Source: Bacteroidaceae bacterium
GTDB lineage: Bacteria; Bacteroidota; Bacteroidia; Bacteroidales; Bacteroidaceae
Direction: 5' to 3'
Assembly (NCBI GenBank): GCA_017461345.1
Contig: JAFTYP010000013.1
Span: 183,944-247,943 of the forward strand
DNA length: 64,000 bases
Numbering within the stretch: position 1 is the first letter of the stretch; each line of letters opens with the position of its first letter. The position numbers were made by a program, and so were the translations under genes. The notes under the pieces are model-generated. The model was not told where the DNA came from, made no database searches, and saw only the letters and a list, made by a program, of their open reading frames with translations. This document shows positions 1-7,266 of the stretch, one piece after another.

Positions 1-444
1 GACGAGAAGGAGAGCGAAGATGTCTGTAGCGACGTCTTCGAGAGTCTGCTTCGTGCCGATATGCTTCTCGAGCCTGGAACGGAGGAACGCTACCTGATGA
101 CGAGTGTCAGAAATCGTTGTCTGAAGCGGCTTCGCCACGTAGCCATTGAACATTCACCATTGACCATTGACCATTTCGCAGCGGCAAATGGTACAGCCAA
201 TAATGGCGAAGATCCAATACACAATGGTCAATGTTCAATGGATGACAGGCTGTCGGACATCGAGGAATTTGTTGTCAGTCATCTTTCGGAACGCGATCAG
301 CGCATCTTCGGCCTGCGTTTCTCGGAAGGTTACAGTTACGAAGAGATTGCCGTGGCAGAAGGCATCAGCAAGGTTGCAGTGTGGAAACACCTCTCACATG
401 CCATCACAGAAGTAAAAAAACACTTTAATACGAAAAACGTATGA
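1..444 (+). CDS. ECF-type RNA polymerase sigma factor (5' truncated by window edge)
   Basis: The frame is open from base 1, so the gene starts outside the window. The visible start of the product (ESEDVCSDVFESLL, then EERYLMTSVRNRCLKRLRH) resembles the end of sigma region 2. The C-terminal part (LSERDQRIFGLRFSEGYSYE, then EIAVAEGISKVAVWKHL) is a region 4 helix-turn-helix that contacts the -35/-33 element. The two regions are joined by about 33 residues (HSPLTIDH ... NGQCSMDD) encoded by a repeat tract (144-242), longer than a usual ECF linker. The stop overlaps the anti-sigma start (ATGA), so the two are translationally coupled. By family knowledge it would be released by an outer-membrane signal passed through the next two genes. 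The trio arrangement supports this, but the target genes are not evident. Confidence 0.9.
   Translation, partial: DEKESEDVCSDVFESLLRADMLLEPGTEERYLMTSVRNRCLKRLRHVAIEHSPLTIDHFAAANGTANNGEDPIHNGQCSMDDRLSDIEEFVVSHLSERDQRIFGLRFSEGYSYEEIAVAEGISKVAVWKHLSHAITEVKKHFNTKNV
144..242 (+). repeat. Heptanucleotide repeat tract with inverted arms inside the sigma gene
   Basis: Bases 144-178 read as five successive 7-nt units (CATTGAA, CATTCAC, CATTGAC, CATTGAC, CATTTCG). Bases 222-242 read as CAATGGT, CAATGTT, CAATGGA. Arms 144-162 and 222-240 are inverted copies of each other over 19 nt with one mismatch. The whole block is 99 nt and leaves the reading frame intact. It encodes the linker between sigma regions 2 and 4. 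Confidence 0.8.
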
Positions 445-1055
445 AGCCTTTAGACGATAAGCAGTTGTTCTTCGATATGCAGGAACACCCGGAGAAATAC
501 TCCGACGAGCAACTCGAGGCGATGATGACTGAACTTGACAAAGAACCGGATGCAGAAACTGCGTGGCATAAGTTCCTCTCTAACTCCCCCGTAAAAGAGG
601 AGAACTCCATCCCTTTAAGGAAGGGCTGGGGGTGGTCTTCCCTTCGCCGTGTGGTGGCGATAATTACAGCTTTCGCCTTCCTAGGCATCATTTCACTGGC
701 CGGCTATCATTCCTTCTTCTATAAGACGACAACGGACAACGGACAACGGACAACAGATACAACGGCGGTCAAGACTGAGCGTTTCTATGTCGATGTGCAG
801 GATGGCGACACCATCTTCCGTTTCGAAAACATCCGTCTGGACAGTATTCTTGCAGTCGTGAGCAGGCATTATGAGCGTCGAGTCGTTTTCAAGGACAAGG
901 CCCCGGCACATCTGCGTCTCTATCTGACCTGTCATACGACACAAACACTCGAGGAGTTTGTTGAGACCCTGAACATGTTCGATGGTATCAATGTTACACA
1001 GGAGTTCTATATGTTGTACGTTGAATCGGACGAAAAGAAGGAGGGTAAGCAATGA
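441..1055 (+). CDS. FecR-like anti-sigma factor, short form
   Basis: The 204-aa protein has a cytoplasmic N-terminus (about residues 1-68), one transmembrane helix (RRVVAIITAFAFLGIISLAG, about 70-90) and a periplasmic C-terminal domain starting near FYVDVQDGDTIFRFENIRLD. That domain resembles the DUF4974/STN-type fold found at the end of Bacteroidetes FecR proteins (LDSILAVVSRHYERRVVFKD). The central FecR domain is missing: full-length relatives are usually about 300-400 aa. The start is set by the ATGA overlap with the sigma gene, and its own stop overlaps the barrel gene. Inferred role: hold the upstream sigma factor at the membrane and relay a signal from the STN domain of the outer-membrane partner. 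Two repeat tracts (582-635 and 728-755) lie in the coding sequence on either side of the membrane helix. Confidence 0.8.
   Translation: MKPLDDKQLFFDMQEHPEKYSDEQLEAMMTELDKEPDAETAWHKFLSNSPVKEENSIPLRKGWGWSSLRRVVAIITAFAFLGIISLAGYHSFFYKTTTDNGQRTTDTTAVKTERFYVDVQDGDTIFRFENIRLDSILAVVSRHYERRVVFKDKAPAHLRLYLTCHTTQTLEEFVETLNMFDGINVTQEFYMLYVESDEKKEGKQ
582..635 (+). repeat. C-rich/G-rich repeat element inside the anti-sigma gene
   Basis: A C-rich start (AACTCCCCC, 582-590) and a G-rich end (CTGGGGGTGG, 626-635) flank AAGAGGAGAACTCC and CCCTTTAAGGAAGGG; the latter can fold into a small hairpin. It is read in frame as SNSPVKEENSIPLRKGWGW. It resembles the C/G-rich insert at 2804-2850 in the downstream barrel gene, suggesting a shared dispersed element. 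Confidence 0.55.
728..755 (+). repeat. Tandem heptanucleotide GACAACG tract inside the anti-sigma gene
   Basis: Three perfect GACAACG units (728-734, 735-741, 742-748) are followed by GACAACA (749-755). The tract lies immediately after the membrane helix and encodes a Thr/Asp/Gln-rich periplasmic linker (TTTDNGQRTTDTT). One unit gained or lost would shift the reading frame. Confidence 0.85.
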
Positions 1056-4000
1056 AACGACTCGTCCTACACATTATTATATATACGTGTTTCGGTCTCA
1101 GTCTCTCGGCTCGTGACCTGACCTTTCGCGGCGAATCGCTTGCCTATGCACTCGCCACTTTGCGCGACATGCAGACGGAGTACAATATCAACTTCATTGC
1201 CAACGACCTCGAGACCTTGCCCGTACATGCCGACCTTGCAGGACTCTCAGTGCCGAAAGCAGTGAAGTTAATCTGTTCGGGGCTTCCTGTCAAGGCAAAG
1301 ATAAGAGGGAAGGAAATCTTCATTCAGTATGACAAGAGATACAAGCCGCGCACCATCAAACTTTCCGGCGTTGTCTGCGATGCCCGCACGCGCGAGTACC
1401 TGATGGACGCAAAGGTGGAACTCCTCAGTGAAGACAGCACACTCATCGACTCTGTCCGTGCCAGACAATCTGCCTTCTACTACGACGGTAGTGGCCGACA
1501 GGTGGACTACGATGCGCCGCGCTACAATATAGAGGTGCCCGCTTTGTCTCGGCACTATATCTTCCGCATTTCGATGGACGACTATCGTACCGTCTGCTAC
1601 GATTACGTGTTGGACCGTGTCGGTCGACGGGAAACGTCGCGCAACATGTCGCCCTTCTATCTTCATAAGGTTTCGAAGACCCTGCAGGAGGTGACCGTCA
1701 AGGCATCGCGCGTCCGTTTCTATCATAAGGGCGACACCATCGTGTATGATGCCAGTCTGTTCCAATTGGCTGAAGGCTCTATGCTCGACGCCTTGATTCG
1801 CCAGTTGCCGGGCGTCGAACTCAAGAGCGACGGACGAATCTACCACAACGGCAAGTTCGTGGACGACCTCTTGCTCAACGGCAAGGACCTCTTTCAAGGC
1901 AATAGCAAACTGATGCTCGAGAACCTGCCGGCCTATACAGTGAAGGATGTGGCTGTCTATGACAAGCAAACCGAGGAGAACGAATGGCTCGGGCGGACCG
2001 ACGAGGGCAGTCAGCACCACGTCATCGATGTGCGTCTGAAACGGGAATACATGGTCGGCTGGATAGCAAACATTGAGGCAGGAGCAGGACTTCGGCAGGA
2101 CGAGACGCCCTACCTGGCACGCCTCTTCGCCATGCGAAGCGACGAGCGTTCGAACATACGCTTCTATGCTAAGGCCAACAACCTGAACGACGAAGGCTCG
2201 GGCGACATGCTTTGGGGCGACGGATGGCAGCCCGACAGGTCGGGCAAATTGAGTCGCAACGAGATGGCTCGCGTGGATGTCAACCTGATGTCCGACGACA
2301 AGAAACGGGATTACTTTGTCTATGTCGAGGCGCATCATGCGAAGGAATGGCAGGACACGCGCACCACGACGCAGACCTTCCTGCCCGACGGCGACACATA
2401 CGACTATGGTTTCGCGGGCATGAAGAACGAAGAGTGGGACGTCTCGCTGTGGAACCGTTTCATTCATAACGGCAAACAACTGCGAACGCAGGTAATGGCA
2501 GATGCCACCTACCGCTATTTCCGCAATGCCTCCGGCAGCACGTCGGGCCTCTTCTCTGCGCCCTCCGAGGTTAGCCGTCAATTACTCGACGACCTCTTCT
2601 CTCCGACATCGCCGCGTCCGAATCTGCGCGATACGCTCATCAACCGCCAACTCCGCGAGAGCAAAGGCACGGGGTACGACATTAAGGCAACTGCCTATTT
2701 GTACGAGACACTGAAAATTAAAGGTTCGGGCGACTATATGAACTTCGGCATAAACGGCTTTTATGAGGAGAGCGAAAGGCAGGAGTTCATCCGACAAAAC
2801 GTCAACTCCCTCCCATCCTCCCCCTCGGGGGGAGACAGAGGGGGGCTCCTCTTCCGCCACCAGTTCGTCGATACGCCGCCTCGCAGCAAGTTCGGGATTA
2901 CCCCCTTCGTGTCGTACACCTTTTCCCTGGGCGAACATTACCGGCAATTCAATATAGGAACGAATTTCTCCCACAACAACCGGCGCGAGCAGGAGAGCAT
3001 CTATCGTCTCGATCGCTTGGCGAATGCCGACTCCAGTTTCTCTAACCCCATCGATATACTTCCCAGCGTGAACGAATATCGACAGGTGTTTGATCGCACG
3101 AACAGCCACCTGGCGCATTACATCGACAACACAAGCAATATTTGGGCCGACTTCAAATACGGTTTGGGACAAAAGGCTTGGGGGCAGTTCTACCTTGACT
3201 TCAGAATTGATGCTACGCTGAAAGCACAACGCCACGACTATGAGCGAGGTGCCATCGACACTCTTCTCCACCGTTTCAGCCCGACGTTCGAGTTCAAGAC
3301 AAAGCCGTGGCTGAGGACCAAAGATGGTCATCATGCAGGACTCGAGGTACGGGTGAGGAGCGAAGCCCCAGACCTCCTGAACGAGGCTGGCATCGTAGAT
3401 GACACAGATCCTATGAACATCCGCATCGGCAACCCTGATCTGCGATACGCCATCCGCACCGATGCGGTCCTCGACGGCAATCTGTATTCGATGAACAAAC
3501 GTATGCATAACCGTATCGACCTCAGTTATGGCTTCACCCATAACGCAATAGGTATAGGTCAGATATACGATCGTACCACCGGCCGTCGCACGTTCATCCC
3601 CACGAATGTCAACGGAAATTGGGACGCCACAGCCAAGCACACCATCAACTACAGTTTTGGTGATGGCAAGAAACATAACGCCAGCATGGTCACGCAGTTC
3701 AGTTATAGGAATAGTGTTGACCTAATGGGTGACAATGGACAACAGACAACAGACAACGGTCAATTGCTCATAAACAAGTCTGTTGTACGTTCCGCCGCCC
3801 TTTCCTTCTCACCTAAACTGAATCTTTCGCTGGGCAAACATACCCTCGGGTTCTCCTCAGATGTGGCATGGAATCGTTACACAAGCGATCGCACGACGTT
3901 TCAGAACATTAACGCCTGGCAGTATCGTATTGGAACGAATGCTATCGTCCATCTGCCCTGGAAGTTCGACCTCACCACCGACCTCACGCTTTATGGCCGA

Positions 4001-4246
4001 ACGGGTTATGCCGACGCGAGCCTCAACACAGCCGACGTCGTCTGGAATGCACGCTTGGCTCGTGCACTCTTCAAGGGCAAGTGGGTTGTAATGCTTGATG
4101 GTTTCGACATACTTGGACAGTTGAGTAACGTTACGCGTACCATCAACGCACAAGGTCGTACAGAGACTTACACCAATGTCCTGCCGCGATACGGCCTTCT
4201 GCACGTTATCTACAAGTTCCAAAAGAATCCAAAGCAGAAACAATAA
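1052..4246 (+). CDS. STN-domain outer-membrane beta-barrel protein (TonB-receptor-like) of the sigma/anti-sigma trio
   Basis: The 1064-aa product has an N-terminal signal peptide (ending near SLSARD), an STN (secretin/TonB short N-terminal) domain at about residues 20-90 (LTFRGESLAYALATLRDMQ), a carboxypeptidase-like regulatory beta-sandwich (KLSGVVCDARTREYLMDAKV, about 100-210), a plug-like region (GSMLDALIRQLPGVELKSDG) and a long barrel. The order matches the outer-membrane beta-barrel family 3 proteins of Bacteroidetes. The start overlaps the anti-sigma stop. The STN domain is the part expected to signal to the FecR-like protein. The coding sequence carries a C/G-rich insert (2804-2850) and a heptad tract (3731-3765). 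The ligand is unknown. Confidence 0.85.
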   Translation: MKRLVLHIIIYTCFGLSLSARDLTFRGESLAYALATLRDMQTEYNINFIANDLETLPVHADLAGLSVPKAVKLICSGLPVKAKIRGKEIFIQYDKRYKPRTIKLSGVVCDARTREYLMDAKVELLSEDSTLIDSVRARQSAFYYDGSGRQVDYDAPRYNIEVPALSRHYIFRISMDDYRTVCYDYVLDRVGRRETSRNMSPFYLHKVSKTLQEVTVKASRVRFYHKGDTIVYDASLFQLAEGSMLDALIRQLPGVELKSDGRIYHNGKFVDDLLLNGKDLFQGNSKLMLENLPAYTVKDVAVYDKQTEENEWLGRTDEGSQHHVIDVRLKREYMVGWIANIEAGAGLRQDETPYLARLFAMRSDERSNIRFYAKANNLNDEGSGDMLWGDGWQPDRSGKLSRNEMARVDVNLMSDDKKRDYFVYVEAHHAKEWQDTRTTTQTFLPDGDTYDYGFAGMKNEEWDVSLWNRFIHNGKQLRTQVMADATYRYFRNASGSTSGLFSAPSEVSRQLLDDLFSPTSPRPNLRDTLINRQLRESKGTGYDIKATAYLYETLKIKGSGDYMNFGINGFYEESERQEFIRQNVNSLPSSPSGGDRGGLLFRHQFVDTPPRSKFGITPFVSYTFSLGEHYRQFNIGTNFSHNNRREQESIYRLDRLANADSSFSNPIDILPSVNEYRQVFDRTNSHLAHYIDNTSNIWADFKYGLGQKAWGQFYLDFRIDATLKAQRHDYERGAIDTLLHRFSPTFEFKTKPWLRTKDGHHAGLEVRVRSEAPDLLNEAGIVDDTDPMNIRIGNPDLRYAIRTDAVLDGNLYSMNKRMHNRIDLSYGFTHNAIGIGQIYDRTTGRRTFIPTNVNGNWDATAKHTINYSFGDGKKHNASMVTQFSYRNSVDLMGDNGQQTTDNGQLLINKSVVRSAALSFSPKLNLSLGKHTLGFSSDVAWNRYTSDRTTFQNINAWQYRIGTNAIVHLPWKFDLTTDLTLYGRTGYADASLNTADVVWNARLARALFKGKWVVMLDGFDILGQLSNVTRTINAQGRTETYTNVLPRYGLLHVIYKFQKNPKQKQ
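2804..2850 (+). repeat. C/G-rich inverted repeat insert in the barrel gene
   Basis: AACTCCCTCCCATCC is followed by CCCCTCGGGGGGAG and GAGGGGGGCTCC. The C-rich and G-rich halves can pair. The segment is translated in frame as a low-complexity SLPSSPSGGDRGGLL stretch unlike the surrounding barrel sequence. It is similar in style to 582-635. Confidence 0.65.
3731..3765 (+). repeat. Heptanucleotide tract in the barrel gene
   Basis: Five 7-nt units in a row: GACAATG, GACAACA, GACAACA, GACAACG, GTCAATT. It encodes DNGQQTTDNGQ near residue 895, probably a loop between barrel strands. It has the same unit type as the tract at 728-755. Confidence 0.8.
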
Positions 4247-4293
4247 TTTTTTCGAAGATGTATCGTCGGTATGTTTAGAATGTAATAAGAACA

Positions 4294-4323
4294 ATAAAAG
4301 CCCGAGGAAACTCGGGCTTTTAT
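4294..4323. terminator. Bidirectional Rho-independent terminator
   Basis: AAAAGCCCGAG (4296-4306), GAAA loop, CTCGGGCTTTT (4311-4321), with A and T runs on either side, so it can stop transcripts of both converging genes: the barrel (plus) and RNase Y (minus). Confidence 0.9.
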
Positions 4324-4345
4324 TTGTGTATATAATATTGTATTG

Positions 4346-5914
4346 TTACTTGGCGTATGCGATAGAGCGTGTTTCTCGAATCACGGTTATCTTAACCTGT
4401 CCGGGATATGTCATCTCGTTCTGAATCTTTGTCGCAATATCAGTGCTAAGTTGTTCGGTCTGCTTGTCGTCGATCTTGTCGGCACCGACAATGACACGCA
4501 ACTCTCTACCTGCCTGGATGGCATAGGTCTTCACTACGCCCGGATGACTCATGGCAATGTCTTCCAAATCCTTGAGGCGTTTGATGTATGCCTCTACAAT
4601 CTCGCGACGGGCACCAGGACGAGCACCGCTAATGGCATCGCAAACCTGTACGATGGGTGCAAGCAATGTGGTCATTTCCATTTCGTCGTGGTGTGCACCG
4701 ATAGCATTGCAGATTTCAGCCTGCTCTTTGTATTTCTCGGCAAGTTTTGCTCCATAGAGTGCATGGGGCAGTTCAGGCTCCTCGTCGGGTACTTTGCCAA
4801 TGTCGTGCAACAAGCCGGCACGTTTGGCTTTCTTGGGGTTGAGGCCAAGTTCGCTTGCCATAACAGCACAGAGGTTTGCTGTTTCTCGAGCATGTTGCAA
4901 CAAGTTCTGACCATAACTGCTACGATATTTCATCTTACCTACGATGCGTATCAGTTCGGGGTGCAGACCATGTATGCCAAGGTCAATCGTTGTGCGTTTA
5001 CCTGTCTCGAGTATTTCTTCTTCAATCTGTTTCTTGACTTTGGCCACAACTTCTTCAATGCGTGCAGGATGTATGCGCCCATCAGAAACAAGTTGGTGCA
5101 GTGCCAAACGGCAGATTTCTCTGCGAACAGGGTCGAAAGCACTGATTACAATGGCTTCGGGTGTGTCGTCGACAACAATTTCGACGCCGGTGGCTGCTTC
5201 AAGGGCACGAATGTTTCTGCCTTCGCGACCAATGATGCGACCTTTAACCTCGTCATTGTCAATATGGAACACTGTGACCGAGTTCTCAACAGCCGTTTCT
5301 GTAGCAACACGCTGAATGGTCTGTATGATGATGCGTTTTGCCTCTTTGTTGGCAGTCATGCGTGCATCGTCCATGATTTCGTTGATGTAGGCTGCTGCAT
5401 TGGTCTTTGCCTCGTCTTTAAGAGACTCAACAAGGCGTTCGCGAGCCTCTTCGGCACTCAGCCCGGAGATTTCTTCAAGTCTCGTGCGCTCCTGGTTGAT
5501 AAGGTCGGAAAAACGTGCATTAACCTCCTCTTCTTTCTTCTCAAGGAGAGCCTGCTGTGTTTCCATGCGCTGACGTTGAGCGTCAGCCTCTTGCTTGCGA
5601 CGTGTCAACTCATCCTGTTTTTGATTGAGTTGCATTTCGCGCTGCTTAATGCGATTTTCAGATTGTTGTATTTGTTGGTTGTGCTTTCGCACTTCCTTCT
5701 CCAGTTCTGCACGCTTACTTAAGAACTTCTCTTTTACTTCAAGCAGTTTCTTTTGCTTGATTACTTCTGCCTCCTTCTCGGCATTTTCCTTAGCCTCCTT
5801 GGCCATCGCTTTCCTTTTGGCGGGCAATACGATGAAGTACCATATTGCGAACGGGATAACCGTCAACAGAAAGGTCAAAAGTATGGCTATAATAATTGTT
5901 ACTGTTGTGAACAT
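4346..5914 (-). CDS. rny: Ribonuclease Y
   Basis: The 522-aa membrane-anchored endoribonuclease initiates mRNA decay. It has an N-terminal transmembrane helix ([20 protein letters not shown]), a long charged coiled coil (about residues 30-200), a KH RNA-binding domain ([17 protein letters not shown], about 215-280) and an HD phosphohydrolase domain with the metal-binding LLHDIGK motif (about 345-440). Length and domain order match the family. It is the last gene of a minus-strand group after the coiled-coil protein and ZapA, 47 nt downstream of zapA, and ends at the shared terminator at 4294. Confidence 0.97.
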   Translation of the reverse strand: MFTTVTIIIAILLTFLLTVIPFAIWYFIVLPAKRKAMAKEAKENAEKEAEVIKQKKLLEVKEKFLSKRAELEKEVRKHNQQIQQSENRIKQREMQLNQKQDELTRRKQEADAQRQRMETQQALLEKKEEEVNARFSDLINQERTRLEEISGLSAEEARERLVESLKDEAKTNAAAYINEIMDDARMTANKEAKRIIIQTIQRVATETAVENSVTVFHIDNDEVKGRIIGREGRNIRALEAATGVEIVVDDTPEAIVISAFDPVRREICRLALHQLVSDGRIHPARIEEVVAKVKKQIEEEILETGKRTTIDLGIHGLHPELIRIVGKMKYRSSYGQNLLQHARETANLCAVMASELGLNPKKAKRAGLLHDIGKVPDEEPELPHALYGAKLAEKYKEQAEICNAIGAHHDEMEMTTLLAPIVQVCDAISGARPGARREIVEAYIKRLKDLEDIAMSHPGVVKTYAIQAGRELRVIVGADKIDDKQTEQLSTDIATKIQNEMTYPGQVKITVIRETRSIAYAK

Positions 5915-5961
5915 GAATGATAAAAATTGGATAAAATATTAATACTCGGGGTCACTTACTC

Positions 5962-6252
5962 TTATTTTTTGACGAGTGCGGCCTCGACTTCCGACAGCAG
6001 CGGACGTATTAATTGCAGTATTGGCTCTGCATCACCCTCTGCTTCCTGCCGTTTGCTTTGTACGGCAATGTCAAGGATGGTCATCACCAGATACATCTCT
6101 GTGTTCTGTCCGGGATAACTGTTCGTGTAGAAGTTGAATCTCTCCTTAATGAGTTTTTCTGCCTGACGATAGACATATTCTTCGTCACGCTTGATGGTCA
6201 TTGGCAATGTCCATGAACCAAAATGGAGAGTTATTGATAAGGTGTCATCCAT
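5962..6252 (-). CDS. zapA: Cell division protein ZapA
   Basis: The 96-aa protein has the ZapA pattern: an N-terminal beta/alpha head (SITLHFGSWTLPMTIKRDEE, then YVYRQAEKLIKER) followed by a long helix for dimer and tetramer formation. ZapA bundles FtsZ filaments at the division site. It lies 6 nt downstream of a small coiled-coil protein and upstream of rny, a gene order I associate with Bacteroidales. Confidence 0.85.
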   Translation of the reverse strand: MDDTLSITLHFGSWTLPMTIKRDEEYVYRQAEKLIKERFNFYTNSYPGQNTEMYLVMTILDIAVQSKRQEAEGDAEPILQLIRPLLSEVEAALVKK

Positions 6253-6258
6253 AAGGCG

Positions 6259-6558
6259 TTACTGTGTTACTTTTAACATGGAGATGCACCGGTCAATATC
6301 GCGCACCATCGTCCTGATTCGGCCTCGCATGTCTTTGACATCATTGTCGGCCAAGTCGATGTATTTGGCCATCTTAAGATGGCTATATTGTTGTTTGAGT
6401 TCTTCGTTCTGAATCTGAAGGTTGAGAATCTCGTCGTCTTTCTGTTGGAGTTGCAACCGCAGTTTTTCTTGCTCTTCTTGCAATTTTTCTTGCTGCAAGA
6501 TGAGTTGCCTGGTACGTGTCTCCAATCGGACTATGAGTTCTTTCAGTTCTGGATTCAT
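6259..6558 (-). CDS. Small coiled-coil protein, probable division partner of ZapA
   Basis: The 99-aa product is almost entirely a predicted coiled coil, rich in Gln, Glu, Lys and Leu (LEEEQ-type heptads such as QQEKLQEEQEKLRLQLQQKD, residues about 22-41), with a short C-terminal segment (MRGRIRTMVRDIDRCISML). It has no signal peptide. It is the first gene of the coiled coil-zapA-rny group, and a good -33/-7 promoter lies just upstream (6581-6612). Position and shape recall ZapB, but sequence similarity to enterobacterial ZapB is not claimed. Role in division is inferred from the neighbour. Confidence 0.75.
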   Translation of the reverse strand: MNPELKELIVRLETRTRQLILQQEKLQEEQEKLRLQLQQKDDEILNLQIQNEELKQQYSHLKMAKYIDLADNDVKDMRGRIRTMVRDIDRCISMLKVTQ

Positions 6559-6580
6559 AAGAAAACACTCAATTTTCGGG

Positions 6581-6612
6581 CAAAGATAATACTTTTTCTA
6601 TCTATATGCAAG
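6581..6612 (-). promoter_or_regulatory. Bacteroidetes-type promoter for the coiled coil-zapA-rny group
   Basis: On the minus strand, CTTG (6612-6609, near-consensus -33) and TATCTTTG (6588-6581, -7 TAnnTTTG) are separated by 20 nt. The expected start point lies about 15-20 nt before the first ATG at 6558. Confidence 0.7.
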
Positions 6613-6616
6613 TTTA

Positions 6617-7240
6617 TTACTCACTATTTTTCTTTGGCTCCTTTTTTGCGAGCATTACAATGGTATGCACATATTCTGTCATCCATTGCTCGCTGTAGCC
6701 AAGTTTGTTTTGATATTTACGAATGGAGACGCAAGCGCGTCGCACGCCTTCATCCTTCCAATTGTTATCTGTAAGGATTTGGTGAACCTGCTTTGCCACC
6801 ATCTCTCGAAGAGCATTCCGGAAGAAACCGGGCAGTCGCATCTTCCATTGCATGAGGTTGCCCATAAGCATCATCAGGTCTTGACTAAAACCCTGGAATG
6901 AGATGAGGTAACCTTGGGCATCTTGAATCTTGTGGCAATGCTTGCGGATGCTGCCATCTATTTCGGTAAAGAAGGAGTCGCTAACGCCGTATATCGTTTG
7001 CATCAGTTTGCGACAATGTTTTTTCTCGCCCATGCCAAGTTTGTTGTTGAGAGTAGGGACGTGATAGGTCTGCTTGAAAATGCGCAGGTCTGGTAGTGCT
7101 CCTAAATTGTTGAGTCCTGTTTGTGCGGCAATTGCTGCCTGATAATAGACGCGGATAAGGAGCATGAAATCCTCCATGCCGCCTACCTTGGTTTGCTCTT
7201 CGTTGCTGTTGCGTCGAAATAATTTGCTAAATATAGACAT
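6617..7240 (-). CDS. Conserved hypothetical protein, cytoplasmic
   Basis: The 207-aa protein is not recognised. It has no signal peptide or membrane segment, is mainly helical in composition, and has aromatic/basic stretches (MLLIRVYYQAAIAAQTGLNN, GEKKHCRKLMQTIYGV, NLMQWKMRLPGFFRNALREM). It begins 26 nt after the end of the upstream sugar-phosphotransferase homologue on the same strand, with no promoter of its own visible, so it is probably in that transcript. Its compact fold and lack of repeats argue for a real gene, but no function is offered. Confidence 0.7.
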   Translation of the reverse strand: MSIFSKLFRRNSNEEQTKVGGMEDFMLLIRVYYQAAIAAQTGLNNLGALPDLRIFKQTYHVPTLNNKLGMGEKKHCRKLMQTIYGVSDSFFTEIDGSIRKHCHKIQDAQGYLISFQGFSQDLMMLMGNLMQWKMRLPGFFRNALREMVAKQVHQILTDNNWKDEGVRRACVSIRKYQNKLGYSEQWMTEYVHTIVMLAKKEPKKNSE

Positions 7241-7266
7241 GTGTGGTTTTGCTTTAATGAGTTATT

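Noticed and set aside
1268-2581. 437-codon open frame on the minus strand
   Set aside because: It lies wholly opposite the outer-membrane barrel gene, shows no domain or signal peptide, and is explained by the codon usage of the real gene.
4343-5722. 459-codon open frame on the plus strand
   Set aside because: Antisense shadow of RNase Y, which has clear KH and HD motifs; the plus-strand translation is Cys/Phe-rich and looks like no protein.
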